In this document: in pieces, positions 46,110-58,100 of the stretch
How positions within the stretch are numbered: position 1 is the first letter of the stretch
How the letters are laid out: each line of letters starts with the position of its first letter
From: Arabidopsis thaliana
Lineage: Eukaryota > Streptophyta > Magnoliopsida > Brassicales > Brassicaceae
Length of the DNA stretch: 64,000 nt
NCBI RefSeq assembly: GCF_000001735.4
Contig: NC_003070.9
Coordinates: 744,001-808,000 of the forward strand
Direction: 5' to 3'
Position numbers and translations under genes: made by a program
The notes under the pieces: model-generated
The model's input: the letters and a program-made list of their open reading frames with translations, nothing else
What the model was told of the DNA's origin: nothing
Database searches by the model: none

Positions 46110-47414
46110 ATGGCGTCTTCTCGAATCATCATCTTCTCCGTTCTTCTTCTCTCCATCTTCTCACTCTCATCATCTGCCCAACCATCTTTCCGCCCCAAAG
46201 CTCTCCTTCTCCCAGTAACAAAAGACCCATCTACCCTCCAGTACACAACCGTCATCAACCAACGCACACCTCTCGTCCCCGCTTCCGTCGTATTCGACCT
46301 CGGTGGTCGAGAATTCTGGGTCGACTGTGACCAAGGCTACGTCTCCACCACTTACCGCTCTCCTCGCTGCAACTCCGCTGTCTGCTCACGCGCCGGCTCC
46401 ATCGCCTGCGGCACATGCTTCTCTCCTCCGAGACCTGGCTGTAGTAACAACACTTGCGGCGCTTTTCCAGATAACTCCATCACCGGATGGGCAACCTCGG
46501 GCGAATTTGCTTTAGACGTTGTGTCTATCCAGTCCACTAACGGATCCAATCCGGGTCGGTTCGTTAAAATCCCCAATCTAATATTCAGTTGCGGATCAAC
46601 GTCTCTTCTTAAAGGACTCGCTAAAGGAGCCGTTGGTATGGCTGGAATGGGACGTCACAACATCGGCTTACCGTTGCAGTTCGCCGCCGCGTTTAGCTTC
46701 AACCGCAAATTCGCCGTGTGTCTTACTTCCGGTAGAGGCGTCGCCTTCTTCGGCAACGGACCTTACGTTTTCCTCCCCGGGATCCAGATCTCAAGGCTTC
46801 AAAAGACACCGCTTCTCATCAATCCAGGGACCACTGTTTTTGAGTTTTCAAAAGGCGAGAAGTCGCCGGAGTATTTTATCGGCGTGACGGCGATTAAGAT
46901 CGTCGAGAAAACACTTCCAATCGATCCAACGCTTTTGAAGATAAACGCAAGTACTGGAATAGGAGGAACCAAAATCAGCTCCGTCAATCCTTACACGGTG
47001 TTGGAGTCATCGATCTACAAAGCTTTTACGTCGGAGTTTATTAGACAAGCAGCGGCGAGGAGCATCAAGAGAGTAGCGTCGGTGAAACCGTTCGGCGCGT
47101 GTTTCAGCACGAAGAACGTTGGCGTCACGCGCCTAGGATACGCCGTACCGGAGATTCAGCTCGTGCTTCATAGCAAAGACGTCGTTTGGAGAATCTTTGG
47201 AGCTAACTCGATGGTGAGTGTCAGTGATGACGTCATCTGTTTGGGTTTCGTTGACGGAGGAGTCAACCCAGGAGCCTCTGTGGTGATCGGAGGGTTCCAG
47301 TTGGAGGATAATTTGATCGAATTTGATTTGGCGAGTAACAAATTTGGGTTTAGTTCCACGTTATTGGGCCGTCAAACTAACTGCGCCAACTTTAATTTCA
47401 CTTCCACTGCTTGA
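46110..47414 (+). CDS. SAP2: Secreted aspartic protease-like protein, tandem paralogue of SAP1
   Basis: Intronless 434-aa frame, nearly identical over long stretches to the gene 2,967 bp upstream, including a shared 3' coding end and the following GATTAAAT. Signal peptide to about A23. It has the same DLGG first site, the same C-rich block and the same KISSVNPYTVLESS in place of the second catalytic motif. Differences cluster around residues 100-135 and 240-265, for example ITGWATSGE against VTGTATSGE. It is expected to be apoplastic. I believe this is At1g03230. Confidence 0.9.
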   Translation: MASSRIIIFSVLLLSIFSLSSSAQPSFRPKALLLPVTKDPSTLQYTTVINQRTPLVPASVVFDLGGREFWVDCDQGYVSTTYRSPRCNSAVCSRAGSIACGTCFSPPRPGCSNNTCGAFPDNSITGWATSGEFALDVVSIQSTNGSNPGRFVKIPNLIFSCGSTSLLKGLAKGAVGMAGMGRHNIGLPLQFAAAFSFNRKFAVCLTSGRGVAFFGNGPYVFLPGIQISRLQKTPLLINPGTTVFEFSKGEKSPEYFIGVTAIKIVEKTLPIDPTLLKINASTGIGGTKISSVNPYTVLESSIYKAFTSEFIRQAAARSIKRVASVKPFGACFSTKNVGVTRLGYAVPEIQLVLHSKDVVWRIFGANSMVSVSDDVICLGFVDGGVNPGASVVIGGFQLEDNLIEFDLASNKFGFSSTLLGRQTNCANFNFTSTA

Positions 47415-47696
47415 TTAAATTTAGTTGATGCACTTTCTCCAAAATAAATGTGTTTCAGTAACACTAAATAAATGTATTGTATTATGTTTAATTTGATCAG
47501 GAGCCAATGGAATCATTTCTAAGCATTTTTATCACTTGATCTGAATAATTATGTAATGAGTGAGTATTTGATTTTAAAAATTTAAATTTAGCTAAATCTT
47601 AATTTATACTACGGTGAAATATATAAAATCATGTTAAACTTTTTGACACTAATTAGAAGAAATTTTTTTGACTAAGTTCAGTTTGTTTTAAAAGAT
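47415..47696. other. SAP2 3' region
   Basis: 3' untranslated region, similar to that of SAP1 for the first 120 bp (GAGCCAATGGAATCATT shared), then AT-rich sequence up to repeat copy B. Confidence 0.5.
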
Positions 47697-49315
47697 GTAT
47701 ATACATGAAGATGTGAAAAACATGTTGGATTTGTGGAATCGCTAATGACCACGGTTAAATGGCGGGATCCAAAATCCGGTTATATTTCACAACGTTGTAT
47801 TAATTTAGTACTTGTAGAACTTTTTTTAAAAAATAATCAAAAAAGAAAGAGGTGAAAACCTTTTAAGAAAAGAAAGTAAAAAAAATATTAAGCTAAATAT
47901 ATATGAAGATGTGAAAAACATGTTGGATTTGTAGAATCGCTAATGACCACGATTAAATGGCGAGATCCAAAATCCGGTTAGATTTCACAACGTAATATTA
48001 ATTTAGTACTTATAAAACGTTTTTAAAAAAAAATCCAAAAAGCAAGAGTTGAATACTTATTAAGAAAAGAAAGTAAAAAAATACTAAACTAAATATATAT
48101 GAAGATGTGAAAAACATGTTGGATTTGTGGAATCGCTAATGACCACGGTTAAATGGCGGGATCCAAAATCCGGTTAGATTTCACAATGTCATATTAATTT
48201 AATATTATAGAAAAAAAAAACAAAAGAGAGAGTTGAAAACCATTAAAAATTTTTTTTTTGAGAAATATATTTTGTTTTGAAAAATCAAAAGTATAAAAAC
48301 CTTTTTTGTAATTAACCTATCTATAAGATTATAGATTATAAACAAGGTAGGGATGAAAATTAACCTGACCGAATGGGATGATACATTGTCTCTGTAGAAT
48401 TATCCGTCTTTCACACGCTACGATATCACAGATGAAAAAAGCTCCGAAGTTGCAACCACATCTACATACAAAGAAGAAATAATTGATTAGAAGGAATCTT
48501 GAATAAAAATCAAAAACTTTGAGAAATATATGATTAGGGTTAGAGGGAAATAATATAAGACCTAAAATTCAAATTGGATTTGAAGAAAACCACTTTGAAC
48601 ATGAGAATTCTTTGTTTTTGCGATCAACCAGAATAATTAGATACTAAAGATTAACAAACCATATAAAAAAGACGTTGATTTGGCCGAAAATTCCAACAAG
48701 ACGTAGATAAAAAAACAAAAAAAAACAGAAACAGAGATAAGGAAAAAAAATACCTTTTGAGAACAAAGTGTTGGAGTCCGCGCAAGTTGATTTGATCTCT
48801 TGACGATAGCCTTTGCTTTTTTTGCTTCTGATCGTCATCCCCAAAAAACAAAAATCGACCGTATCTTTTGTTTCATGAATCAAACACTGTAAAATTCACG
48901 ACTAATATAGGTAGTGCTATCGAATGAATCTCTGAACGTTTTTCTATATGAGAAAAGGAAGAGAGAAAACAAAGAAAGTTTTTCTGATATCAGAAAAGAG
49001 AGAGAGAGAAGTCGCTATCGAATGGATCTCTGATGCTGGAGTTATACTTATAAACAATTTTATGTACGTTGAATCAGAAACCCAACATAAAACCTAGAGA
49101 AAAAGGAAAACTTGGCTGTGAGAGAGTCGAAATTACCTAAATACCCCATTGCAGAAAAGGAAAACTCGGCCGAGAGAGCCGAAATTACATAAATATCCCC
49201 ATCGAAAAAAGGAAACACTATTTTTGACCGTTGGAAATTTCGTTAACGTAATAACGCCTAGTGGCTGAGCTGGAACTCCAACTGTTGGGCTTTGTAACTC
49301 AAAGGCCTCGACAAG
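47697..49315 (-). repeat. Dispersed repeat, copy B (minus orientation)
   Basis: Inverted homologue of 36261-37985. Its tandem array is at 47697-48210 with three units of the CCGGTTAGATTTCACAACGT-type monomer. It is followed by GAATGGGATGATACATTGTC (48370), the two-exon short frame, a TATA-like TATAAGTATA upstream of it, two 50-bp CGGC-containing units near 49110-49210 and the left end near 49300. It differs from copy A by scattered substitutions and one fewer array unit. Confidence 0.75.
48418..48838 (-). CDS. Putative 42-aa two-exon microprotein in repeat copy B
   Basis: Exons 48838-48754 and 48461-48418. The protein differs from the copy A version only by K2T, one inserted Lys and T to A before DSNTLFSK. 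The second exon encodes an identical DVVATSELFSSVIS and stop. Splice sites are conserved. The indel is a whole codon and the frame is intact in both copies. No family recognised; a chance frame or gene fragment carried by the repeat cannot be excluded. Confidence 0.35.
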
Positions 49316-49575
49316 TTAATAACAAAAATATAACTTTAAAGATTCAAAATTCACAATCAGCACTCAATAAAATTTATTGTCTATCTCGTTCTTTAATCAT
49401 AAAACCGTATAAATTGAGGATACAAATACAAGCTTACAAGAGGCCACATAGGGGGAAGTAGCAAAGGCCAAAGAGAGAGAGAGAGAGTCTTGAGATCTTT
49501 TTGCTGCATAAATAGCCCTTTAAATTGGCGCTGATATTCATAAAAAACCACAGCTACAAAGGAGTGTATGTGTTG
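49316..49575. other. 3' spacer of the R3H-type gene
   Basis: AT-rich 3' region with a GA dinucleotide run near 49472-49488. No gene. Confidence 0.4.
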
Positions 49576-51159
49576 TTACCAAGCTCCTTCCTTTGACATC
49601 CTAAGGAAATGCGCTAGGCTGATGCTTGGTTTCTCCCCTGAATCGCCACTCTTCTTCCATTTGATGCTCGTTGTCTTCATTGCTATCCTTCCTATCTGTT
49701 CTGTTGCAGTTGTTGATACCAAATTGTGATACTGCTCCAAAGAAAACAGTTTCTTTTAGGTTGTTACTCTCTATATCTTCATTCAACATCTTAGCAGAAA
49801 ATAGCGCAAGTGATGTCGTGGCTCATACCTCACAAACACCGTGTAAAAGCAATCTATGGAATGGGTCTTGAACCTTGAGCTCAAGAACATCTCCTTCACC
49901 ACCTTCCTCGATGAAGTGACTTATACAGCTCTGTGGAAATAATAAACGATTCTGAATTCTAGAAGCAAAGGGTCTATATTTACATGTATGACTTACATTG
50001 TCATATCTGAAGAATCTATACCTCATATCCCTCGATTAGTTCTGGTAAAAAGCTACGTCGAAGAGCATCTCTTGTCCTACAATCTATTCTTCTCCAAGCA
50101 TTTAAGACAGCGATTTTATCACCGTCCACGCTACCTTTCTGCCTTACGGATGACCTATTCAAGGAATCCATGATGTTGGCCTGAAAAAAACACAATTCCT
50201 AACAATAGTTAAGACCAAGTATGTCAAACAAATGACATCACTGATTCTACAAACAAATTATATTCAGAGAAATATAGTAACGTGCACTTCTTCTCTGAGA
50301 AACAGTCCCAAAAGACATGTAAGTTACCTCCTTGTCCATGTCTATGTTTCTAAATTTGTCCCATTCTCCAACATTAGTCAAAGAAAATGCTGAGGGTGGG
50401 ACATCATCACCTGTAGAACATTTGTGGACTCAGTGAAACGATGTTATATGTTAACAATAGCAAAAAGACGAAAACATGGCAAAAAAACTCAATTTGAGAT
50501 TATACAAGAAGAGTAAAACTTTGAATGGAATGTCATATTACCCCACGGTGGTGGAGCAAACAAGCCTCTGATTTCTTGGGCATCCAAACGAGGAACAAGT
50601 TCCATCAGAATACGATCATTTAACCATCTCCGAGATCGCCTGTTACTAACCTGCATTAGCAAAAAAAAACTCATTAGCTACAAGTATATCAACCTCAATT
50701 ATTCATCTCAAGTAAAATCAATCTCATTGTCTTAAATAAGCAACCTTTAGATGAAGAAATACAGGAAAATCACATCTCAAGTATTAATCAGAAAAAAACT
50801 GACTAACAGAATCACAATTTTGGCTGTCCGATACGATAGACAACATTTCCCAGAAAATGTAATGAAGAAAATCAAACAAGAGTGAAAAAGGCACTCACTT
50901 GTCCGGCCAGGCTCTCAAGGGCCTCAATTTTCTTCTCAAGCGAGAGGCCACGAGAAACACTTGTATCTCCTGCAAGTGAAACCCTAAGAAATTCATTCCC
51001 AGGAAACGAAAAAAAAAAGAATTTCTGTTATCAGAAACCCTAATTCCCCTGTACATAAATTTCTCTAAACACGGGCCTATCAAAAATGAACTTCGAATTA
51101 CCTCTTTGGGGATCAATAAGAAGGCTCTCGTCTCGCCGCATGACATTGGTAGCCGCCAT
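49576..51159 (-). CDS. R3H-associated domain protein of unknown function
   Basis: Seven exons on the minus strand: 51159-51102, 50969-50899, 50650-50542, 50410-50328, 50180-50022, 49930-49829, 49731-49576; 245 aa starting MAATNVMRRDESLL. The first half has a conserved-looking SNRRSRRWLNDRILMELVPRLDAQEIRGLFAPPPWG. The second half resembles the R3H-associated/R3H region, with RRIDCRTRDALRRSFLPELIEGYE, DPFHRLLLHGVCEYHNLVS and a basic C-terminus KTTSIKWKKSG-SLAHFLRMSKEGAW. R3H modules bind single-stranded nucleic acids. The last exon joins at CTTTGGAGCAG|TATCAC; a competing frame from 49789 would need a 39-nt intron and is rejected. I believe this is At1g03250. Confidence 0.82.
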
Positions 51160-51677
51160 GATTGAACAATTAAATGTGAGGAAATCCGCTGATTTGAACA
51201 GAAAACCGAGCCAACGAGACTCTTCTCTTTCAAAGGAAGTCTCTTTCTTTCGCTAATGGATTCGAATTGTAATTGGGGTTACAGACACCACGAAAATGAT
51301 CGGAGACGAAGGAAGGCAACAATTTTGGGATTCGGAGTTTAGAAAAAAAATGGCAGACGCACACGTATGAAGGCCAAGGAATATGCCCGAATATTGATAT
51401 TTTCTAACCCGACCTGACTCGACCGATTCAACCGGTCTGATAAGGACTCGAGTCAAATTAATTTCCGGTTAATTATTGTAGCCACCGGTTGGGCATTCTT
51501 ACAAGTTACAAGATTTCAAAACCTCAAGTATATACCAAAATAATCAACTAAAGAACAAACGAATTAAACTGTGAAGTATGGTATTATGATGCTATACAAA
51601 ACGTTTCTAATAACTCACTCGGTAAGAAAATTTCGCGAAATTTACAAACTCAAGAGGTTTCTTCTTGTCTATATTAT
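51160..51677. promoter_or_regulatory. R3H gene promoter / DedA gene 3' region
   Basis: 518 bp between two minus-strand genes. The left side holds the promoter and leader of the R3H-type gene and the right side the 3' untranslated region of the DedA-type gene. No TATA box or repeat stands out. Confidence 0.45.
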
Positions 51678-54102
51678 TCAAGTATTGGATGGGTCGATTC
51701 TGATAACGAGAGGCTCTTGTAGATCCGGTGGTGGCTCTGCGATCGGGAGTACGGAAGCGTCGTCATTCTTCTTCCCATCTAATTCAGTACCATTCTCAGC
51801 CAATGCTTTGTCCAAGGATGATTTCGCCACTCTTGTTATGCATATTATCAGAATTACTGCACCCACATCATTCAAAAACCCAAAAAAAGACGGGTTAAAA
51901 CACAGACCACATGGTGTCATTCCACTTCTCACAATGTAGTGAAGCTAGCTAGATATATATTTGGACATGACTGCAGAAGAGACTTACCAGCTAGAGCTAC
52001 GCCAACCATCATAATTACCTGCATCCACAAATGACAATGCAGAAGAAACGAGAAATCAGACTTACAATGCAAGGGCACTCAGATACTTCAATCAAAGCTA
52101 CAAAATACCAACTAAATAAATGCAGATGCGAGACTATCACAATGTTCTTCCCTACACATAGGATGCTTTGGACTTGGTTATAAATCCTCATCCTCAGGAT
52201 TTTTAAGCTACATTCTCAATATTTCAGATCCCAGAAATGTCTATCATATTATGGAAAATAAGCAACTCTACATTATATTGAGGGATATACACCAAGATGT
52301 TTCCAATAAACCTCATAAAATAAGGCATACTTCAAACTTCATTTCAGACAAGTTGTTATTTTTCTAATACTACAAACTTCTAAACCTAGTAATCTCAGTA
52401 TAAATGATAAGTGATAAGTAATTATGCATTACAGCAGAAACACAAAACTATCTTCATTCTTCTGACTTCATTCAAGCTCATCTACAATCATTTCCAATCT
52501 ACTAGTCAAGTGGAAGTAAATGAGCGAAAACTTACCCAACGAAATACTGACACCTCATGCCATCCATGTGTAATATCAGAAAGATCTTTCAGAGTAGTTC
52601 CAACATATACTAGCGCAAATGTAATGGGCTGCTACATCAAAACAATTCAGAAGATTAGAATTACTATTATGTATAATGTTAGCAATCAGCACTTTAACAT
52701 GCATGCTAACTTCTTCCACCATTATTAAAGTATAAATGGCCAATATACAAGCGGATTTTAAAGAAATGTCAGTACCATCATTCCCAACCAAGTGGCCAGC
52801 ATGTATTCCCCTAAGCGAACAGGAGTTACAGATAGGAGGTAATTCAACATATTGAAGGGCAGTATGGGGACAACGCGTAGCAGCAAGACTATCTGCACAG
52901 GAAGAAAATATCATCATTTAGTTAGTAGTCAATCAATTAAATGTAGCCAGGAAATTGAGGTACTTTGCCATACGCATAGTAGATCTCTGAAGGAAAACAA
53001 ACTGTCAATTATTATAGAGAGTGTTACTAGATTTTCATGCCTTGAAGCCAGATTTTTGAATTGCAACGGAAACAGCTTGAAACTTTGGGTAATGCTTTAT
53101 TTTTGAAGTGACATAAGATTTACCAATCTGCATGATACCAGAAAGACAAAAGATATATCATTAGCAACAATGAGACAGCCAAGATGCAACACTTAGATAA
53201 AATGCCTAGATGTGAGGACGCACAAAACAGGAATCAGTACTTCTGTGGTTATGGCAAGCAACACAATTGCAAGCGAAATATATTAAAACAGATGGAACCA
53301 TAAGAGACATACCGTTCTACCAAGCAGAAATGCCGCTGTTGCACCTAATGTAGCTCCAAGAGAGTCGGCTACAAATCCTACTGGCAGGCCAAAAAGGTAA
53401 CCACCACCTAGCTGCAGAGAGAAACAATCAAGACTATCAGAACCGGATTAAAAGTCTAAGTATCCTATCTTGTAATGAAAACTTTGGACAAACATCTTAG
53501 AAAAGCACCCTAAATTTCACTACATAGTTATGAATCCAGAACTACCGTGAGTACAGAAGCAGGAACCGCCACAATTGTGAGAGGAATATAAGCCAAAGCC
53601 CTGAAAAATTTCAATAAGGTAAAAAAGGCTCATCACAAGATTTTTTACGGCAGCCAGAAAACAGTGTCACCAAAACAAACCAATAAGTGGTAGAAACAAA
53701 AATGAGTAGCAAACATGAAAAACTTACAATGCAAGTGGACCAAAAGGTCCAAGATCTTCCTTAATCCATAACAAGAAGTCCTTCAATTTCTGCAGAAAGG
53801 GATCATAACAATGATGATTAATGATGATTCTAAATCATATATAAAGTACCATTCGCCTGATCTAGGACAGTTTCTCTAGTGATCTAGCGAGCTCCAGAAA
53901 TACTCCGTTGTATCAATTTCTAAACTTAGAATATACAGAAACTATCGTTGCTACATTATCACTAAAGCTACACGCGAATGAGGAGGGAGGGAGAAATTGC
54001 CTGTTCGACCGGGAGAAAAATGACGGCGGAGACGATAGCAACAAGAAGGAGCAACGAGATAGCGATTCGAAAAGTGGACGGAGTAAAGGACATGGCTGCC
54101 AT
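51678..54102 (-). CDS. DedA/VTT (SNARE-associated Golgi) family membrane protein
   Basis: Nine exons on the minus strand: 54102-54001, 53789-53728, 53600-53546, 53411-53313, 53127-53041, 52892-52776, 52628-52536, 52018-51988, 51856-51678; 274 aa. The N-terminal transmembrane segment (SLLLLVAIVSAVIFL) precedes the VTT core: PFGPLALALAYIPLTIVAVPASVLTLGGGYLFG, the re-entrant GATLGATAAFLLGR, the VVPILPFNMLNYLL motif and a last helix WVIMMVGVALAVILIICI. The acidic/proline-rich tail is cytosolic. Related VMP1/TMEM41 proteins are phospholipid scramblases; I infer a membrane-lipid role. Introns 1 and 4 start with GC (CAG|GCAATT at 54000, AAG|GCATGA at 53040). The start is the first ATG in the frame. 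I believe this is At1g03260. Confidence 0.88.
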
Positions 54103-55190
54103 ATACAAGGATCTGAGACGACGGCGCCACCAAGGCCTGGAATGGTCGTCTTCCGAACCGTCGTAGTCATATTGATCTCCATTTATACAAGCTCCTGGCT
54201 TAAGCCACGGCCTCGCCCTTAGGCCCTCCACTTTCGCCAGATTTGTCTACCCTCCCAAAACGAAAATCTGCCTCTTCTTCTCGCCGCGTTTTTCTTCACC
54301 CCGATTACGGAGATATGCTTCAGACGCGTCGTCTCTCTTTCTTCCGAATTGGGAAGCGAAACATGCGATGACGAGAGATGGATAGAGAGATTGCAGAGAT
54401 GGAGAAGCTTGTGCTTCAATTCTTCGATTTCACTGTCCTTCGATCTTCAGATTCTGTTGCGTCTCGCTCGTTCCGGTTTCACTAGTCAAATAAAAAAAAA
54501 AAGTAATTTCCGCCAAGTCTTTTTGGGCCATTATTAGGCTCATAGTTTGACCCCCAAAAGCCCAAAGAAAGTAAATCAATTTTATACCAAAATCTTTCCG
54601 ATGAATTAAGGGAATTTAAATACCGGTTTACACTTAAGAAAATATTTACGATTAAATTATCATTCACGTTGACCATACGAAATCTTTAGTGTTACAATTT
54701 GCGTTGGGCAGAACAAAATGCTGTAGCTTTCCAAGATTTCATCCTTTTTTTTCCTTTTTCTTTTGTCAATAACATTAGCTTTGTAACTTGAAAAATAAGT
54801 ATTTACATATTTTTTTTTGCTAGCGGTCCAAATGTACCTTCGATAATCTCAAGAATAATGTGATTAGAGGTAATCAGGTAAGGTGTATATCGTTCTCGGG
54901 CGTTAAAACCGGTGGACGCTGAATAAATAAGATGATTAGCAAAACTCAGAAGTCATCAATAATCCAACAAATCAATTAAAAGAAGAATAACGCAAAAAAA
55001 CGCATGAGTTAAAAAAAGAGAGAGAAAAATAAGGAAATAACGCATGTAGGATGCTGACGTGTCAGGTGGTCCATGTATCCCCGTATCAAAGGTATTCATC
55101 GTCGTCTTCTTCCTTACCAACAAAAAAAACACACACTCTCTCTCTCTAGCTCCGTCTCTGTTTGATTTTGTCTCTCATCGAAGCGCGGCA
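54103..55190. promoter_or_regulatory. Divergent promoter region, DedA gene and CNNM gene
   Basis: About 1.1 kb between divergent start codons. A site II element TGGGCC lies at 54524-54529. The CNNM leader is CT-rich (CTCTCTCTCTC near 55135-55148). Apart from A runs (54488-54502) I see no repeat or RNA gene. An open frame upstream of the DedA ATG begins with GTG only and is not called. Confidence 0.5.
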
Positions 55191-58100
55191 ATGGTTGTTC
55201 TGAGCACTTTGGCGTTGGTAAGAGCCGCTTACTCGCTCAACAGTTTCGTCTTTGAAGCCGAGGACATCCGATTCGGTTCTCCGTGGTGGTTCGTCGTCGT
55301 CGGTGTCGCGTGTTTCCTCGTACTCTTCGCCGGAATAATGTCGGGTCTCACACTCGGACTAATGTCCCTTGGTCTCGTTGAGCTCGAGATTCTCCAACAG
55401 AGTGGTTCCTCCGCCGAGAAAAAACAGGCCGGTACGCCTCTTTAATTTTTTTCGACTTTCGATATCTGTGTGTTGTTGGCTCAAAATTACATACCTGACT
55501 TGTTCAATTCGTAATGGCTATAGAATTTCTTAAAACTTGATTTCTAATTTCTTATTCTGTAATTTTTGTTAAAAGCAGAGTGATAGAGTCTCTATTTTTA
55601 CTCTTGACGGAGTTACTTGAATTGTTTTTGGATATTGCAGCTGCAATCTTACCAGTGGTAAAGAAGCAGCATCAACTTCTTGTGACTCTACTTCTTTGCA
55701 ATGCAGCTGCTATGGAGGTTAATTATTGTTGATTTGTTACCCTAGTTTTTCTGATTTACAACGATAAATTACTGTCTTTGTGCACCTCAGAATCAGTGAA
55801 TTTTGTTCTTGGATCTTTTGTCTCAGGCTCTTCCTATATGCCTGGATAAGATATTCCATCCTTTTGTGGCTGTTTTACTCTCAGTTACTTTTGTTCTTGC
55901 TTTTGGAGAGGTAACTTACTTTACATATCTTCTTGGTATCAAATTGTGTTCTCTTCAGTTATGACTGATACAAACTATGTTGTTGCAATTCTAACCAGAT
56001 AATTCCGCAAGCTATATGCTCTAGATATGGACTTGCTGTTGGCGCAAACTTTTTGTGGTTGGTTCGCATTTTGATGATAATCTGCTATCCGATTGCTTAC
56101 CCTATCGGAAAGGTGATGTTGTTGTAGACTACTCTTTAATAGAGCACTAAATGTCATAATAAATGGTTTTGTTTCACTAGTTGCTACAATAGTCAGAACG
56201 TTATGTTACAACCATGGAAGATTTGGAAATTTGTTGAAAAATCTAGCAATGTCTTTAAGAAGTGGTACTTGTTAGAGCTAACTGCATTGATTATATCATC
56301 AACACAAGTTGATACATTTATTATGCCACAGTGGTATGGAGCTGTAGATGTTTACTTTTATCAACGTTTTACATGCCTCAGGTTCTTGATGCTGTAATTG
56401 GGCATAATGACACACTATTTAGGCGAGCTCAGCTTAAAGCCCTTGTCTCAATTCACAGCCAGGAGGTAGTTTCCCTTTATGATCTAACCTGGCGAATCCA
56501 GAATAGGAAAAGGACAGATATTACGCTGTAACCTTGTCTGATTTGTGAAGTAGTTAGTTACGTTGCTTGATTATCAAAAGTATTGTTGTTTCCAGCTCCC
56601 ATTGACATGCTATTTCTCTCCAACATAGGCTGGTAAGGGGGGTGAACTGACACACGAGGAAACAATGATTATAAGCGGAGCTCTGGATTTGAGCCAGAAG
56701 GTATGTATTTGAATTAGATGTGCGTATCTGAAACCTACACAGGTCATGCTGATGAACAAGTTATGTTGTAAATGAAATGATTTACTTGCTATTCCCCATT
56801 GATCTGGATTTAGATTCTCCATGAAAACTTGTTGCACGAGGATGAGTTTACTTTGTTGAACTGATGCATATACTTTGATTCTTTCGCCTTCCAGTTCAGA
56901 ACATATCATATACTGCTTCAATATTACTTCCAATGATCTAATTCATATACTTTCGTTTACTGGAAGTTCAGACTGCTGAGGAGGCTATGACGCCAATTGA
57001 ATCAACATTTTCGCTGGATGTAAATACAAAGTTAGACTGGTGAGTTAAGGTTAGAGTTGGCCTTTTTTCGACAAATTGTTTTCTCTATCTGGCAAGTCTT
57101 TGAAAAGTAAACTATTTTCCTTGGTCTATCTGCTTAGTAATAACGCATGGTTTGAAATCATGAATTTTCACCTCCTAAATGCAGGGAAACAATTGGAAAA
57201 ATACTGTCACGGGGTCATAGCCGAATCCCGGTCTACTTAGGGAATCCGAAAAATATCATTGGGCTTCTATTGGTACACCTGTCAAACTTTTGCATTACTT
57301 CATTTTACTAAATCCTACTAGATTACATACGTCTGTATCCGCTGGTATCATCTAGGTTAAGAGTCTTCTAACTGTACGAGCAGAGACAGAGGCACCTGTA
57401 AGCTCTGTTTCCATCAGGAAGATCCCAAGGTATATCTGACTTCCCTGAGTATAAGTTGACCTACTCATATTATGTTTCTAGATAGAAGTATAAGTTCCCA
57501 TACATTGCCTTTCCAGGGTTCCATCAGACATGCCATTGTATGATATCCTCAATGAGTTTCAAAAGGGAAGCAGTCACATGGCTGCAGTTGTCAAAGTCAA
57601 AGACAAAGATAAAAAGAATAACATGCAGTTACTGAGTAATGGCGAAACACCCAAAGAAAATATGAAGTTTTACCAGAGTAGTAATTTAACAGCTCCTTTG
57701 TTGAAGCATGAATCCCATGATGTAGTTGTTGATATTGATAAAGTACCAAAGCATGTGAAAAATAGGGGAAGAAACTTCCAACAGAACGGTACTGTGACGA
57801 GAGACTTACCGTGTTTGTTGGAAGATAACGAGGATGCAGAAGTGATTGGCATCATCACCTTAGAGGATGTCTTTGAAGAACTTCTACAAGTACGATCTTA
57901 TGCTTTTCGTTTTTCCTTTTCTGACCTCAAAAATCTCTCTTTTATGCATATTTTTTTCTATATACATTTCACTTTACGGAGCTTTCCTTTGGTGATTTAC
58001 TGAAAATGCAGGCAGAAATTGTGGATGAAACTGATGTTTACATCGATGTACATAAAAGGTATTGTAGTGGTATTTATTACTTCTGAGTCACTTATCTAAT

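Noticed and set aside
49601-49789. Alternative last exon of the R3H-type gene in another frame
   Set aside because: It would require a 39-nt intron, shorter than plant introns allow. The join at 49731 gives the conserved YHNLVS-type ending instead.
54103-54231. 43-residue N-terminal extension of the DedA protein
   Set aside because: The extension begins with GTG, not ATG, and lacks a signal-like sequence; the first ATG is at 54102.
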